This document shows, piece by piece, positions 11,101-25,600 of a stretch of DNA of 64,000 bases (position 1 is the first letter of the stretch; each line of letters opens with the position of its first letter). Where the stretch lies: the NCBI GenBank assembly GCA_033032175.1, contig CM065312.1, forward strand, positions 9,114,001 to 9,178,000. Direction: 5' to 3'. Under the pieces are notes generated by a model. The model was not told the origin of the DNA. It made no database searches and saw only the letters and a program-made list of their open reading frames with translations. The translations under genes were made by a program, and so were the position numbers. The DNA is from Saturnia japonica (Eukaryota > Arthropoda > Insecta > Lepidoptera > Saturniidae).

Positions 11101-14100
11101 TCAGAAACTAGATTAGATCGTTTAAATGTTAACATTAAACAACAATTATCTACAGAGGTTTTAAGTGATACAGATCCTAATATCAACTATGGTAGCTTAT
11201 TTAATATCATAAGCACTGAATTTAGTAAACATTGTCCAATAAAGGTTATTACTGTTGGTAAAAGAATGTCTTTTAGTGAATGGTCAACCAAAGGTATTAT
11301 AAAAAGTAGAGACCAATTATATGACTTATATTTTAGAAAAATCATTGACAACTAGCGATTCGTTTCATGCTTACGTTAGAAATTATTAAAAAAAAAATAA
11401 ACGTGTTTGTGCAGCTGCAAAAGCTTTCCTAAGAAATAAAGTTCTTAAATCTAGTAATAAACCAAAACTGTTTGGCAAAAAATAAATAAGGAAATAGGAA
11501 AAATGATAATTCATTTAATCTGAACGTCGAAGGAGTACACATCTCAAACAGTTCAGAGATAGCAACTGTTTTCCAAGATTATTTCACAAATATACCTTTA
11601 GAAGTAACCAAAAATATAATATCGTCACCCCATGGTGCCGCATCACTTTGGGAAAAGTCGATTGCACCTTTAAATTCTACATTTAATTTTACATCTATTA
11701 ATGCAGGTGAAAAGACATTTGAGGAATGTCAGGGGTAGTAGTTCAATCCTTAATTATCAATATTTCACTATATCTGGCTAATATATTTAATAAATGCATA
11801 AAAACAGGAACTTTCCCTAATATGAAGAAAATTAGTAAAATTGTTCCATTGTTTAAATGAGGTTGTAGAAGTAATCTTGGAAATTACAGACCAATCTCTG
11901 TACTTCCTTCGATTAGTAAGATTTTCGAGAAAATTATGTTTTCGCAGTTAGTAGAATATTTTAATAAACACAAGATATTGGATGGTCGACAGTTTGGATT
12001 CGTGAAATCGAAATCCACCACTGATGCTGGTGCAACACTACTAAGCCATATATTTAGGGCATGGGAAGAGTCGCAGGATGTAATCGGTGTATTCTGTGAT
12101 CTCTCAAAAGCCTTCGACTGCGTTGATCACACCACGCTGATACTTAAACTAAGACATTATGGTGTCTGTAGCCCTTCTCTCGGCTTTCTAATCGCTTATT
12201 TAAAAGACTGCTGTCTAAAAGTAAGTGTTCGAGATAAATCGGCGCCTATGAGGATTGAATGGCAATCCGATACGTTCACACTCGTGCGTCGATTTATATT
12301 TGTATACCGCGTTTTTCTTTTATGGTACCTTTTTTTAATAAACCACCTCAAGTTACAGCTGCGCTCGTTTTTATTGTAAAACTACCAATATTATATAACC
12401 TGGGCTAAGATTAAGCTACTAAGATACTAAATCACAATGGGGTCCACACATTAAAACCTTGGCGGGAAGATTTAGCTCTGCTGCATTTGCAGTACCGTAA
12501 GATTCGCCAGTTAACAGATATTACCACTGCTAGGTTAGTCTACTTCACTTACTTCCATAGGATAATAATGTCTTACGGTATTTTGCTGTGGGGTTCAGCA
12601 GCTGAGGTAGATACCATATTTATATTACAAAAACGATCAATTCGTGCAATTTACAACATAAAACCTAGTGAATCACTAAAGAACAAATTTTATCTTAACT
12701 TTGCCCTCCCAATACATCCTTGATAACTTAATGTACATTCGTAAAAGCTTAGTCAAGTTAAATTTTGTCAAAGATCAGCACAATGTTAATACTTACTAGA
12801 CATAGAGATAAATAAGTCGTACCGTGTTTTAGACTAAGTAGGTCCAATCAAAGTTTTTTAGGTGATAGTGTCAGGTTTATAATAAGATCCCGAAACATAT
12901 TACTGATTTACCAGACAAGTTCAAGGACCATGTCAAGCAAGTTTTAGTGTCAAAAGGTTATTTATTATAGGGGAATCATTATTATCACACAAAAGTCAAC
13001 CATGGGCGGGGATCGAACCCGAAACCTCTCAGCTCAATAGTAGCGTTTACTACCACTGCGCCACGAGGCGTGTCTAATAAAATCTAACGCACCTTTACTT
13101 TGTATGTAAGCTCTATATTCTAACGGTGCATCGTATCGTACAACCAATGAGCATTTAGGGACGTCAACACCTTCTTCAATAACGCTCGTAGATATTAAAC
13201 AATTCAATTCACTGAAAAACACACAAAGGATGTTAGTAAAGTATTTTCATAAAATAGGCTCAATAATTAATATGTCTCAATATGATAGATGCATAGATAT
13301 TCGTTTTTAGTTAAATAAAGGTGAAAACATATTTTTAAAACACGCGATGCGGAGGGAAAAGGACAGAGCTATGCTATAAACGGAAATAGACAGATGAGCG
13401 CGACGGCGCTTCGGGAAGTTAATAATGTGTTACTGGCCATACAACTTAGTAGTTTCTATCCTTTTACGTCAAAAATGTTAAGTTGAAAAACATTGCATAA
13501 TATAAAACATACTAAAATTCGACCCCAGAATTTTACTCTAAAAGAGTGTTAAACTTTCACTAAAACTAAACTAACTCAAGTAAACTAATTAGTACAAAGA
13601 TTGCACGGGTCAAATGCATTTGCAGATTAAATATTTAAAGCATATATACAGTGTAAACTCTTTATAACGTTATCCTTTATAAAGATAAACTCCCTATAAC
13701 GTTGAAGTGAGCCCAACTTGGTTGGTTTGCGTTAAAACCCACATATTGAAACACTCTTTATAGCGATACGCCATTCTCTATTACGAAGAAATGTGTTCAT
13801 ATTTTTAGACAGTAAATATTTATTATCGGTATTATTGTTTATTATCAGGTAACAAAAGACTTTGAAGCTCCGAAACATCCGAGGTCGGTCTAGCTTTTGT
13901 TATCCTTAATTGCCTTGAACACGTGCAGTATGTCGCATTGTTTTCTCGGAAGTGATGGTCTTTGACCAAGCATACTGGGTACCTATCGTATTATCAGTCG
14001 TAAACCTACTTAAACTGTTAACATGCAGTAAACGGAAGGCGATTAGTGTTGACGAAAAAGTTTGATAGAAGAAGATATGAATAGAATACATAAAATAATA

Positions 14101-17100
14101 CAAAACAAGTACTGGCATAGCAAAAAACGTCAGACAAAGTTATCAGACTATATGTGTAAACAATAATTTATAAGAATTTATTATCTAAGACATACATATT
14201 AAAAATTCTTGTTAATTTGATTGTTTTTTTGTTCACTCCATATAACGATAACTCTCTATAACGACAAAAAATGCTCAGTCCCTTGAGTTTCGTTATAAAG
14301 AGTTTACACTGTATATAATTGATTCGTTTTATTGATTTTGGTAAAATTACTATAACTAAAGGTACTAACATAATAATTAAACAATAAATCGTTTGAAAAA
14401 AAAAATCATAATGGAAACCTCTGACTTGCATATTGTTCTTTATAGTTAATATCATTTTTATATCAATATAGATGACACTTATTTACCTACATCTATATGA
14501 ACGATTCATCTGGCGATTTGAGTTTATAATATGGTATCAGAATATCAAAATTCTAGATACACAATAGTGCTTAATAATAATAATAATTAAAGTATATACT
14601 TATTTCTAAACATCAGGAGAGCTTTTTCACAGGATTTCTTATTATAGAGTTGTTCTCTGGTTGACTTCATAGGGTTTATATTGAAACCCACAATAAAATC
14701 GTGTTTAAGAAAGCCAAACTGCTTTGGATTTGCCACTGTCACATCCTTTAAAAGGTTATACAAAACCTTTGCCATAAATTTCTGTTGGGTGAATATAATT
14801 CCACATAAAGGTAGTCTCGTAGTGTTTACTCTCAACAACTCTGAAACAAATTAAGAGTTGTTATTGTCCAGTAGTTACAAGTCTTCAATGAGAACCGATA
14901 GTTGGTTATGAATTCACTTCAGAGTTTTAATATTATAATAGTAACATATAGCGCAAAAGAGCCATTGTGAACTCGACTCAATCCTAAAATATTAAACGAA
15001 ATCTCTTACTTAAAAAATCAGCATCATCGTGACAATGGTTTTTTTTTTAATTTTTCTGCTTAGGTAGGCTATTTTGAACAACATTTTTTATTTGCACCGA
15101 GTAAATTGACAATCTTTAATGTCACACTTGAAAGTAATGTTAATGGATATCAAACATACTAAAATTGTTATTTTTTGGACTTCTATCATTAATCAATCAG
15201 TCTCCTTAGTTTGTAACTCTACCTACCATAGAGAATGTTCATTAATACCTACGGACATTGGCGAAAATGATTGATCTTGTTGTTCGGGCGTCAAGCATTC
15301 CATAATTGGAGTGATCCGAACCCGAACCTAAACGCCCCCACTATTCGGCACTTTCGTATTTTATTCAAAATATTTTCTAAAGTAATTTTTTTATTGGAAC
15401 TGCATTATTATAATTTAACAGAGAATTTACACTTTACATCTAATTTACAATTTAGAATTAAGACACTTCTTAGCTTTCCGTTAAAGATCGTTTTTTGTTT
15501 TAAATGTTCTTTTAAAACAACACAAATTGTCGGTAAGTTTTTTAGATAAAAATTTGGTGAATAGTATTTTAAATAGTAAAAATCTAAGCTCCAGGGTAAC
15601 TTTTAAGTAATGCTGATTTGTCGCAAGTAAATAAATGAGTTATCTTTGTGAACCCGTTATTTATTTCAGATAAATATTTTGCATTAACGGTTTTTTTCCT
15701 GTGCCAATCATTATATTAAAACTTATATGACGTTCAGTGATTGGCATGGGTGCCAATGACTATATATTTTGAATGCTTTTTAAATTATGGTCTAATCTTA
15801 CCGGGAAATGTTATTAATCAGAATTAAGACTATTACAATCTTTTTGTATAAGAAATCGTTAATTCAAATTTTGGCAGTGCCAATAATTGAATTTTTTTCA
15901 TGTGCCAATGATTATACTAATGGTGTTTAGTGCTTTTTTTATGTTACAATTATTAGTCTTTGCATGTGTCCTTGTATTTTTTGTCTGTGGTGAAATATAA
16001 TGTTAAAAGTAACACCTGGGAAGAAATATCTAAAAGGTTAAAAATAGAATATCCAAAGAACAGCAGCTGTTAGGTACAATTTGCTGTGTGGTAGGACAAA
16101 ACAAGGTACGATTTGCTGGGTGGTAGGACAAAACAAGGTACAATTTGCTAGGTGGTAGGACAAAACAATTGGTTAGACTGGATCGCGACCACCATACACC
16201 AAGTATAATACACGTCCCAGTACCATGCTTAGGCCTGTCGTGTTTTAGGGTCAGCCAGTGTATATACTGTAATCAAGCAGAGTAGTATTAATTATTAATC
16301 GGGCACAAAGTCAATCTCAGAGCTGCTACTAAGCATTTTATAAAACACCCAATAACAGTTTACCCGACCTGGGAGTCGAACCCAGGACATCGAGCATAGC
16401 AGTCGTGCTTACAGTCACTAGGCAAACTGCAAAAAATCTAAATTTTTACCTAATCTTAAGTGACAATATGGCCAAAGATGGTAGCACATTAAGCCTAATG
16501 GAAGACCGGCTCTCATTCATTTGCAGCTGCCGGAACAACGCCTATTAATGCTTTGCGACAGATTTTCATCTTAAGGGTGGTATGCACTAATGCTATGATT
16601 CCATCACGATATTTCCCTTTACCGAAAGTTCAGATTCATATGCAGGGATTCGAACCCACGTTGATAGATGCAATATCCTTAAATACTACCATCAAGCCAC
16701 CAAGGAATCAAACTTTCTTCCACTAGTCAATGGATGCAAGCCCATAATATAAATGTATTTATTTACCTCCTGGTGTATTCATAACAGCCGGACTATATTC
16801 CTTCAAAATATTCAGCATGTGCAGGACCTTCTCTGAAGAATTTCTGATGATTTTCTCGTATTTATTTTCATTTTCCATTGATTGCAGGAGTATCGCACGT
16901 GCTCTATGGAAAACAAAACAATGCGTGATTAATTTTGGATTCATTCTATTTAATAATTTTATACCTTGGTTTACTCTAGTTTTAAGTACCTTAGAAAATG
17001 GCATTTAATGCACATAGTAAGAAAAAGAAAAAAACTAAAATTCTCAAAAATCATTGTATAAGAAGGGAAAGTTATTTAGGACTTTATTGTGCAAAATGTT

Positions 17101-20100
17101 TTATAACGTTTATCACTATCACAGTTTTTTATAATGATAATTGATAGTCAAAACGAATGTTTTTAGGTTAAGTCAAAATTTGCACTCCCAAACAAAAACA
17201 AAAAATTACCAGATGTTATTTAGAATTTTGTACTGTAAAATCTTTTATGTTTATCAGAATCATATTTTTTATAATGATAATTGAAAGCGATAACAACGAG
17301 CGATAAAAGGAAGCAAAACCACAGTGTAATATATAACAGTGTTGTGAGTTCGTGTAATTTGTAACTGTTTGGAATTTAAATAAATCTTCTTCGCGTCGTT
17401 CATCGGCATTCTTTTATCTAAGTTAGTTAAAAATTCAAAAAATATTTCTTACTCTAGACAATATGTAATTGCTAATTTGTAGAACCGCTCTTCTTCTTTA
17501 GTAGATGCTTTACGCTTCAATCTTTCCAGTAATATTATATATGCGAGGATTCCCAGCGCACCTCCATAAACTCCAAGCTCTTCTATGTAAGATACCATTG
17601 TGACAATCATATTACTCACTCCTTTAGTTATCTGTAATTTAAAAAAACGTGTATTATCCTAAGAAAACCATCTGCTCTAAACTCTTCATTTTTTGCCATT
17701 AACTTTATTTTAAATTTTAGTTCAAAAAATAAATAACACCATAAAGGAAGTTACACAATTACGTCTTACGTGAAAGTGTAATTCCAACAAAAACATAAAT
17801 GTGATTTATTTTATTTATAAAATATGTTTAAAAAATAAGCTTCTATTTATAAATTATAGAGCTAAAAAATAAATAATAATTTAAATTTTTCTTTAAAAGT
17901 TCGAGGGTTTAGTTTAAATCGAAAGACAGTTTACGCCTCAAGCTTTTAAAGAAATATTTAACTTTTTTTAAAATTCCAAGTTTATGTAAATTTAATTTAG
18001 TATTAAACTTATTCCGCCTCTGATTAGTGACCAAATTTACCGTTCTCCTGTAACTTTACTCATTAAAAATTATTCGTTTTTAATTTAATAATTTATTATA
18101 CACTTGTTTTAAAAAAATCTATTTTTTTATAAAATCTTATTTTATACTTTTTAGTTTCAGAATTCATTTAATAAACTATATCTCGCAGGGAGATGATAAA
18201 AACGGGAGATTTCATCAAATCTCCTAAGCCTAAGCTATAAGATGAATCCATAGAAATTGTAGTGGGGTGATTTCCCTAAAGAAAGTGGTTTGATCAAATC
18301 ACTTAACTGCTTTAGTGAAAAAATGAACACACAATGATTATTTTATATTTCTGAGATATGACGGGTGCCAAGTTTAATAGCAGTTCCTTTAAATTATATC
18401 TGTTGGAATGTATGTTCTTTAAGTAATTAAAAAAAAAAAATTGATTACTTTCTTTAATGCTTAATCGTCTACCTTGATGCCAAATTTCGTGTTTCTGAGT
18501 AAGTTACAAGTGTTCTAGGTTTTTGATGAGCTAAAAATGCTACCTTTCTGACCCAAATATGACTCAAGAACTATAATAGTTTCGTTCGTGAAACTTTGGA
18601 TTCCAAGTGTTCCAAGAAGGTTTATTAAAAACTAGCGAGGTGCCCGCGGCTTCGCACGCGTTTGATATTACACAATAGTTATTTACATACCGTAATTTTA
18701 TTTTTATACATATTATTGACAATTCATATAGCCTATCTATTGATGGAATGCCATGTACTTCTCGTGTACAATTTTCATTAAAATTGGTTGAAGAATTATT
18801 AAAAATTTCTTTTTTTACATACATCTGTAATTATTGTTGACGATTCTTCTAGCAAATCAATTATGAAATCACGTAGGCATCCCGTCTACTAAATGTTGTC
18901 AAAAGCGGTTGAAATTAATACAAATTAAATTTTGCGGTTTTTCTTTATTTTATATCATCATTTTTTTCATCATCATTTAGAACGCATGGATCTAAACATG
19001 CAAAACATGGATAAATTAAAAGCGATAGGTAGGGACCACGACCACTATATACATAGTAATATATAAAATAAACATCGTCACAGTGACTTTCTTTTGGTAT
19101 GTCGTGTTTCAGGATCACCCAGTGTATTTTTTTTAAATATTCACTCTAAGATGTTCCATATCTGCCAGGTGTCCCGTGACTGCCTACTTTTTTCTTGTTT
19201 TATGTTTTATTATACCATTAGGTTTTTGTATAAATACCTTTTTAGGATCTGTTGTTATATCTTGCTGACTCGGTTTTAATTTGATATCATGTTTGCTTCT
19301 TGCAATAGGTAATTTAACTTTTAACACTAAGTCTTTTAATGCTTCCAATTTTTTTATAGCGATCTTAGCAGCCATTGTAGGTATTGGGGTTCTATATGTT
19401 TTGAATGACTCTTTTGGGTTTGTTGAATAACTGAAAAAAAGTAAAAGTATTAAATTATTAAATAAAAAATCGCGATGTGTGCATGAGAAAACTTTATCAA
19501 GACGAGGTTCATAATACGAAATACAATTAGTCGACTGTTGTACGAGGACGCTTAACTGGGTTTTAAAAAAAAGATGTAAGACCTAATGAGCGCATAGAGT
19601 TATCTGGCGTAATACCGCTAATGTTTACTACATGGTTATTGATTTCAGGCATATTTTCAATTGATATTAGTTTGACAAGACATATGTCGACGAGGAACTT
19701 TAATGGCTTTGGAGAAATCGACGTTTGCACTTCAACAAAAAGTAAGTATTTTTTATTGGATATGTTGTAATATTATATGTTTTAACTTCGATGTTTTGAT
19801 TCAGGTGCGGTACACGAGGGATTGGATTTGGCAGGAGAATTCAGAGATTTATTATATATTTTCTTTTTAGGAGACTCGCTGACCTTACACTATATAGTAT
19901 TTCAATGGATTTTGTAACCGGAGCTGGGATGTCGCAAGTATAGATTTCGCGGTTAATTGATTTAGTAATTATAATGGAATTCCGCTGGGTTTGGGGCTGG
20001 TTACCCTGTTCGTTTGCGGACTTGGAAACAGCGATTGAACCACTATGAATTTGGGGTTGGTTATCCTGTTCGTTAGTGGGTTTAGAACAGTGAGATTCAG

Positions 20101-22568
20101 TGGATATGACTTTGGTATAAGAGTATCGTTTTTCACTTTAGCATTATCGCACGATACTGAACGGGGATGCCTACTCGTTTAAAGGAGTTGCATTGTCAGT
20201 TTCGGTATCTTCAGAGTTAAGCGAATTGATGCAGTGAATTGGATGGTTGCGTCGCTGAAAGTTATACGAATTTTGGCCATTGTGATTTTGATTAAATCTA
20301 AATTTCCTATTATTAAATTCCCGCTTTCTGCAATTTTCAATGGTGTGCAAGTTTTTGCAGTATCGGCAAATTGGTGATGGATTAGGATTAACCGGTTTGT
20401 GTTGGCCATAAAATAGGAGTCGAGGTCGTTGAAAAGAAATATTATTGTTCTGCCTGCGGTTATCAAATTGTTGGATGTGCCAGAAGGGTTGGTATTAAAT
20501 TTCCTATTTGTGCGACCTATAATTTTTTCTTCAGCGGTTGCGAGGTTGATGGCTTTGTTTAAATTACTTGGGCCCCTGCACCTAATACAACTACCTAATG
20601 TTGATAACTGTGGCTGAAGGCCTATCATGAATACGTTTAGTGCTAAGTCCTGCATTTTCTCGTATTTATTTTCATTTTCCATTGATTGCAGGAGTATCGC
20701 ACGTGCTCTATGGAAAACAAAACAATGCGTGATTGATTTTGGATTCATTCTATTTAATAATTTTATACCTTGGTTTACTCTAGTTTTAAGTACCTTAGAA
20801 AATGGCATTTAATGCACATAGTAAGAAAAAGAAAAAAACTAAAATTCTCAAAAATCATTGTATAAGAAGGGAAAGTTATTTAGGACTTTATTGTGCAAAA
20901 TGTTTTATAACGTTTATCACTATCACAGTTTTTTATAATGATAATTGATAGTCAAAACGAATGTTTTTAGGTTAAGTCAAAATTTGCACTCCCAAACAAA
21001 AACAAAAAATTACCAGATGTTATTTAGAATTTTGTACTGTAAAATCTTTTATGTTTATCAGAATCATATTTTTTATAATGATAATTGAAAGCGATAACAA
21101 CGAGCGATAAAAGGAAGCAAAACCACAGTGTAATATATAACAGTGTTGTGAGTTCGTGTAATTTGTAACTGTTTGGAATTTAAATAAATCTTCTTCGCGT
21201 CGTTCATCGGCATTCTTTTATCTAAGTTAGTTAAAAATTCAAAAAATATTTCTTACTCTAGACAATATGTAATTGCTAATTTGTAGAACCGCTCTTCTTC
21301 TTTAGTAGATGCTTTACGCTTCAATCTTTCCAGTAATATTATATATGCGAGGATTCCCAGCGCACCTCCATAAACTCCAAGCTCTTCTATGTAAGATACC
21401 ATTGTGACAATCATATTACTCACTCCTTTAGTTATCTGTAATTTAAAAAAACGTGTATTATCCTAAGAAAACCATCTGCTCTAAACTCTTCATTTTTTGC
21501 CATTAACTTTATTTTAAATTTTAGTTCAAAAAATAAATAACACCATAAAGGAAGTTACACAATTACGTCTTACGTGAAAGTGTAATTCCAACAAAAACAT
21601 AAATGTGATTTATTTTATTTATAAAATATGTTTAAAAAATAAGCTTCTATTTATAAATTATAGAGCTAAAAAATAAATAATAATTTAAATTTTTCTTTAA
21701 AAGTTCGAGGGTTTAGTTTAAATCGAAAGACAGTTTACGCCTCAAGCTTTTAAAGAAATATTTAACTTTTTTTAAAATTCCAAGTTTATGTAAATTTAAT
21801 TTAGTATTAAACTTATTCCGCCTCTGATTAGTGACCAAATTTACCGTTCTCCTGTAACTTTACTCATTAAAAATTATTAGTTTTTAATTTAATAATTTAT
21901 TATACACTTGTTTTAAAAAAATCTATTTTTTATAAAATCTTATTTTATACTTTTTAGTTTCAGAATTCATTTAATAAACTATATCTCGCAGGGAGATGAT
22001 AAAAACGGGAGATTTCATCAAATCTCCTAAGCCTAAGCTATAAGATGAATCCATAGAAATTGTAGTGGGGTGATTTCCCTAAAGAAAGTGGTTTGATCAA
22101 ATCACTTAACTGCTTTAGTGAAAAAATGAACACACAATGATTATTTTATATTTCTGAGATATAACGGGTGCCAAGTTTAATAGCAGGTCCTTTAAATTAT
22201 ATCTGTTGGAATGTATGTTCTTCAAGTAATTAAAAAAAAAAAATTGATTACTTTCTTTAATGCTTAATCGTCTACCTTGATGCCAAATTTCGTGTTTCTG
22301 AGTAAGTTACAAGTGTTCTAGGTTTTTGATGAGCTAAAAATGCTACCTTTCTGACCCAAATATGACTCAAGAACTATAATAGTTTCGTTCGTGAAACTTT
22401 GGATTCCAAGTGTTCCAAGAAGGTTTATTAAAAACTAGCGAGGTGCCCGCGGCTTCGCACGCGTTTGATATTACACAATAGTTATTTACATACCGTAATT
22501 TTATTTTTATACATATTATTGACAATTCATATAGCCTATCTATTGATGGAATGCCATGTACTTCTCGT

Positions 22569-22642
<74 letters not shown>

Positions 22643-22662
22643 TCACTCTAATGGGGGGGGGG

Positions 22663-22694
<32 letters not shown>

Positions 22695-25600
22695 ACTCGG
22701 TTTTAATTTGATATCATGTTTGCTTCTTGCAATAGGTAATTTAACTTTTAACACTAAGTCTTTTAATGCTTCCAATTTTTTTATAGCGATCTTAGCAGCC
22801 ATTGTAGGTATTGGGGTTCTATATGTTTTGAATGACTCTTTTGGGTTTGTTGAATAACTGAAAAAAAGTAAAAGTATTAAATTATTAAATAAAAAATCGC
22901 GATGTGTGCATGAGAAAACTTTATCAAGACGAGGTTCATAATACGAAATACAATTAGTCGACTGTTGTACGAGGACGCTTAACTGGGTTTTAAAAAAAAG
23001 ATGTAAGACCTAATGAGCGCATAGAGTTATCTGGCGTAATACCGCTAATGTTTACTACATGGTTATTGATTTCAGGCATATTTTCAATTGATATTAGTTT
23101 GACAAGACATATGTCGACGAGGAACTTTAATGGCTTTGGAGAAATCGACGTTTGCACTTCAACAAAAAGTAAGTATTTTTTATTGGATATGTTGTAATAT
23201 TATATGTTTTAACTTCGATGTTTTGATTCAGGTGCGGTACACGAGGGATTGGATTTGGCAGGAGAATTCAGAGATTTATTATATATTTTCTTTTTAGGAG
23301 ACTCGCTGACCTTACACTATATAGTATTTCAATGGATTTTGTAACCGGAGCTGGGATGTCGCAAGTATAGATTTCGCGGTTAATTGATTTAGTAATTATA
23401 ATGGAATTCCGCTGGGTTTGGGGCTGGTTACCCTGTTCGTTTGCGGACTTGGAAACAGCGATTGAACCACTATGAATTTGGGGTTGGTTATCCTGTTCGT
23501 TAGTGGGTTTAGAACAGTGAGATTCAGTGGATATGACTTTGGTATAAGAGTATCGTTTTTCACTTTAGCATTATCGCACGATACTGAACGGGGATGCCTA
23601 CTCGTTTAAAGGAGTTGCATTGTCAGTTTCGGTATCTTCAGAGTTAAGCGAATTGATGCAGTGAATTGGATGGTTGCGTCGCTGAAAGTTATACGAATTT
23701 TGGCCATTGTGATTTTGATTAAATCTAAATTTCCTATTATTAAATTCCCGCTTTCTGCAATTTTCAATGGTGTGCAAGTTTTTGCAGTATCGGCAAATTG
23801 GTGATGGATTAGGATTAACCGGTTTGTGTTGGCCATAAAATAGGAGTCGAGGTCGTTGAAAAGAAATATTATTGTTCTGCCTGCGGTTATCAAATTGTTG
23901 GATGTGCCAGAAGGGTTGGTATTAAATTTCCTATTTGTGCGACCTATAATTTTTTCTTCAGCGGTTGCGAGGTTGATGGCTTTGTTTAAATTACTTGGGC
24001 CCCTGCACCTAATACAACTACCTAATGTTGATAACTGTGGCTGAAGGCCTATCATGAATACGTTTAGTGCTAAGTCCTGCATAGCAGCTATGTGACCGGA
24101 TAGTTCATCTTTCTTTTTTGTTGGAATAGAGATATTGATTTCGCTTAAGAGATTACTCAGGCAAGACTCGATGCTGAGAGAATATTGACTAACTGTTTCA
24201 TTTCGATCCTTCTTAGATTCCTGGAGGTCTGACAGGAAATAACATAATGTTTAATGTCGCCGAACTGTGTTTTTAGGAAATCCTCTAGTTAATTTGCCCT
24301 CGAGACGGCTTAATATATATTTAAGGAGAATGTCTTCTTGATTATCAGAAGCTAGTTGTATAGCGTTACTGTAATTATTTAAAAATGATGTTAGCTTTTC
24401 ACGGGAACCGCCGAAAGTTCCAATGAATTTAATTAGAACATTTAGTTCAATTTTGGACATTTTAGATCTGCACTCCTCACCTTTTGCGTCTCTTGGTTTA
24501 GACATATGAATTTACAAAAAAAAAAAAATTAAATTAATTAAAATATAAATGCTATCTAAAATAAATTAACTAAAATGAAACCAAAATAAGAGTGTAGAAT
24601 TATACAGTTAATAAAATAGCATTAACACAGTAGACAGTAGTTCTCAGTTCCTAGAAATTGCGTAGTCAAAACAAGCTCCGATCATTGGTTGTTGTACATT
24701 ACATGGAGTATAAAAATTTTGGATGCGGCAACCGATGTGAAGATATGAGACGCTTTGTAACACTAATATAGAACAGCAAAAGTTAATAGTCACAAGAATA
24801 CGCCACTGACAGGATACACAGGAACATAGTAGTTTCACCTTACAGGATACAGCAGCATCTCTGAGCTAAATATTTGTATACATATGTGAGGGTATAATAG
24901 AGCGTGACGGATTAGTCACATTCAATAACCACAGAATAAAGTACTCAGAGCGCCTTTCAAAAATGAAAAAGTCCAAATACATTATATGTTTTAATATATT
25001 TCTGTAATTTGAAGTTGGCTTGTATTCCCTTACCTACTTATCTTCTAATACTTTCGTTTACTTCTCTATTAATTAATATCAGTCTGAACCAAAGCGAAAA
25101 ACGGCCTGTTTTAGTTCGTCCATATTTATAAAAAAATTGATGTTATTATTATGCAAATGAGATTAGAAAGAAGTTATGCCTGAACATCCATAAATAAAAA
25201 AATAAGTTTTCACACCAAAAATTGTATTTCAGTTTATGTTAAACTAGCTGTGCCCGTGGCTGCGCTCGCATGAACTACAGTATGCTGTCGATCGGGTCAT
25301 ACGGATGTTTCGTGCTACCCCCTCCTAGTTATTTTAAAGACAAAAATGCTTATTGTGGATCCTTAGAAGATAGACATATGCTCCCAGTGACTTTTTGTTG
25401 TTTTTTTTTTAAGTTCAACAATTATGTACTACACTAATTTAATATATCTCTTATAGTTTACTCAGCATAAGCCATTTAAGCGGCTCAAAATCGTAGATTC
25501 AAATCGGTCCAAATTCATTTTTATTTGCACGGAACCTTAATTATTTTTCTAAAATAAGAGTAACCTAAGTTACTCCTTTTAACATCAGCTATCTGTCAGT

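Larger units (their letters stand above)
16851..20654. repeat. tandem duplication, unit 1
   Basis: 3804-bp unit repeated directly at 20655. It holds the first 53 bases of Dicer-2 exon 8, whole exons 7 and 6 and part of an LTR retrotransposon gag region. The outer join reads CTGATGA|TTTTCTCGTA and the inner join TCCTGCA|TTTTCTCGTA, so homology at the junction is at most one or two bases. Confidence 0.95.
20655..24083. repeat. tandem duplication, unit 2 (damaged)
   Basis: Second copy of 16851-20654. It differs by scattered single-base changes (for example GTGATTAATT versus GTGATTGATT, and small differences near 22163-22225) and by the replacement of the stretch matching 18770-19258 with T71, a short ATTCACTCTAAT island, G10 and T28. 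To the right of 24083 the gag coding region continues uninterrupted, so this unit keeps the native right flank. Confidence 0.93.

Noticed and set aside
12960..13077. Functional tRNA gene
   Set aside because: A and B boxes are good, but the arms do not fold into a clean cloverleaf and an element-like tail follows. It is better explained as a SINE. The same holds for 16330-16445 and 16600-16715.
16759..17004. 82-codon frame starting [14 protein letters not shown] taken as an alternative exon start
   Set aside because: Its first third is intron sequence open by chance. The exon begins at the AG acceptor at 16904-16905.
22465..22802. Poly-Phe and poly-Lys proteins on either strand
   Set aside because: They are translations of the homopolymer block.
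24600..24960. LTR of the gypsy-type element
   Set aside because: No second copy or matching ends were found and no good primer-binding site is visible, so it is not called.
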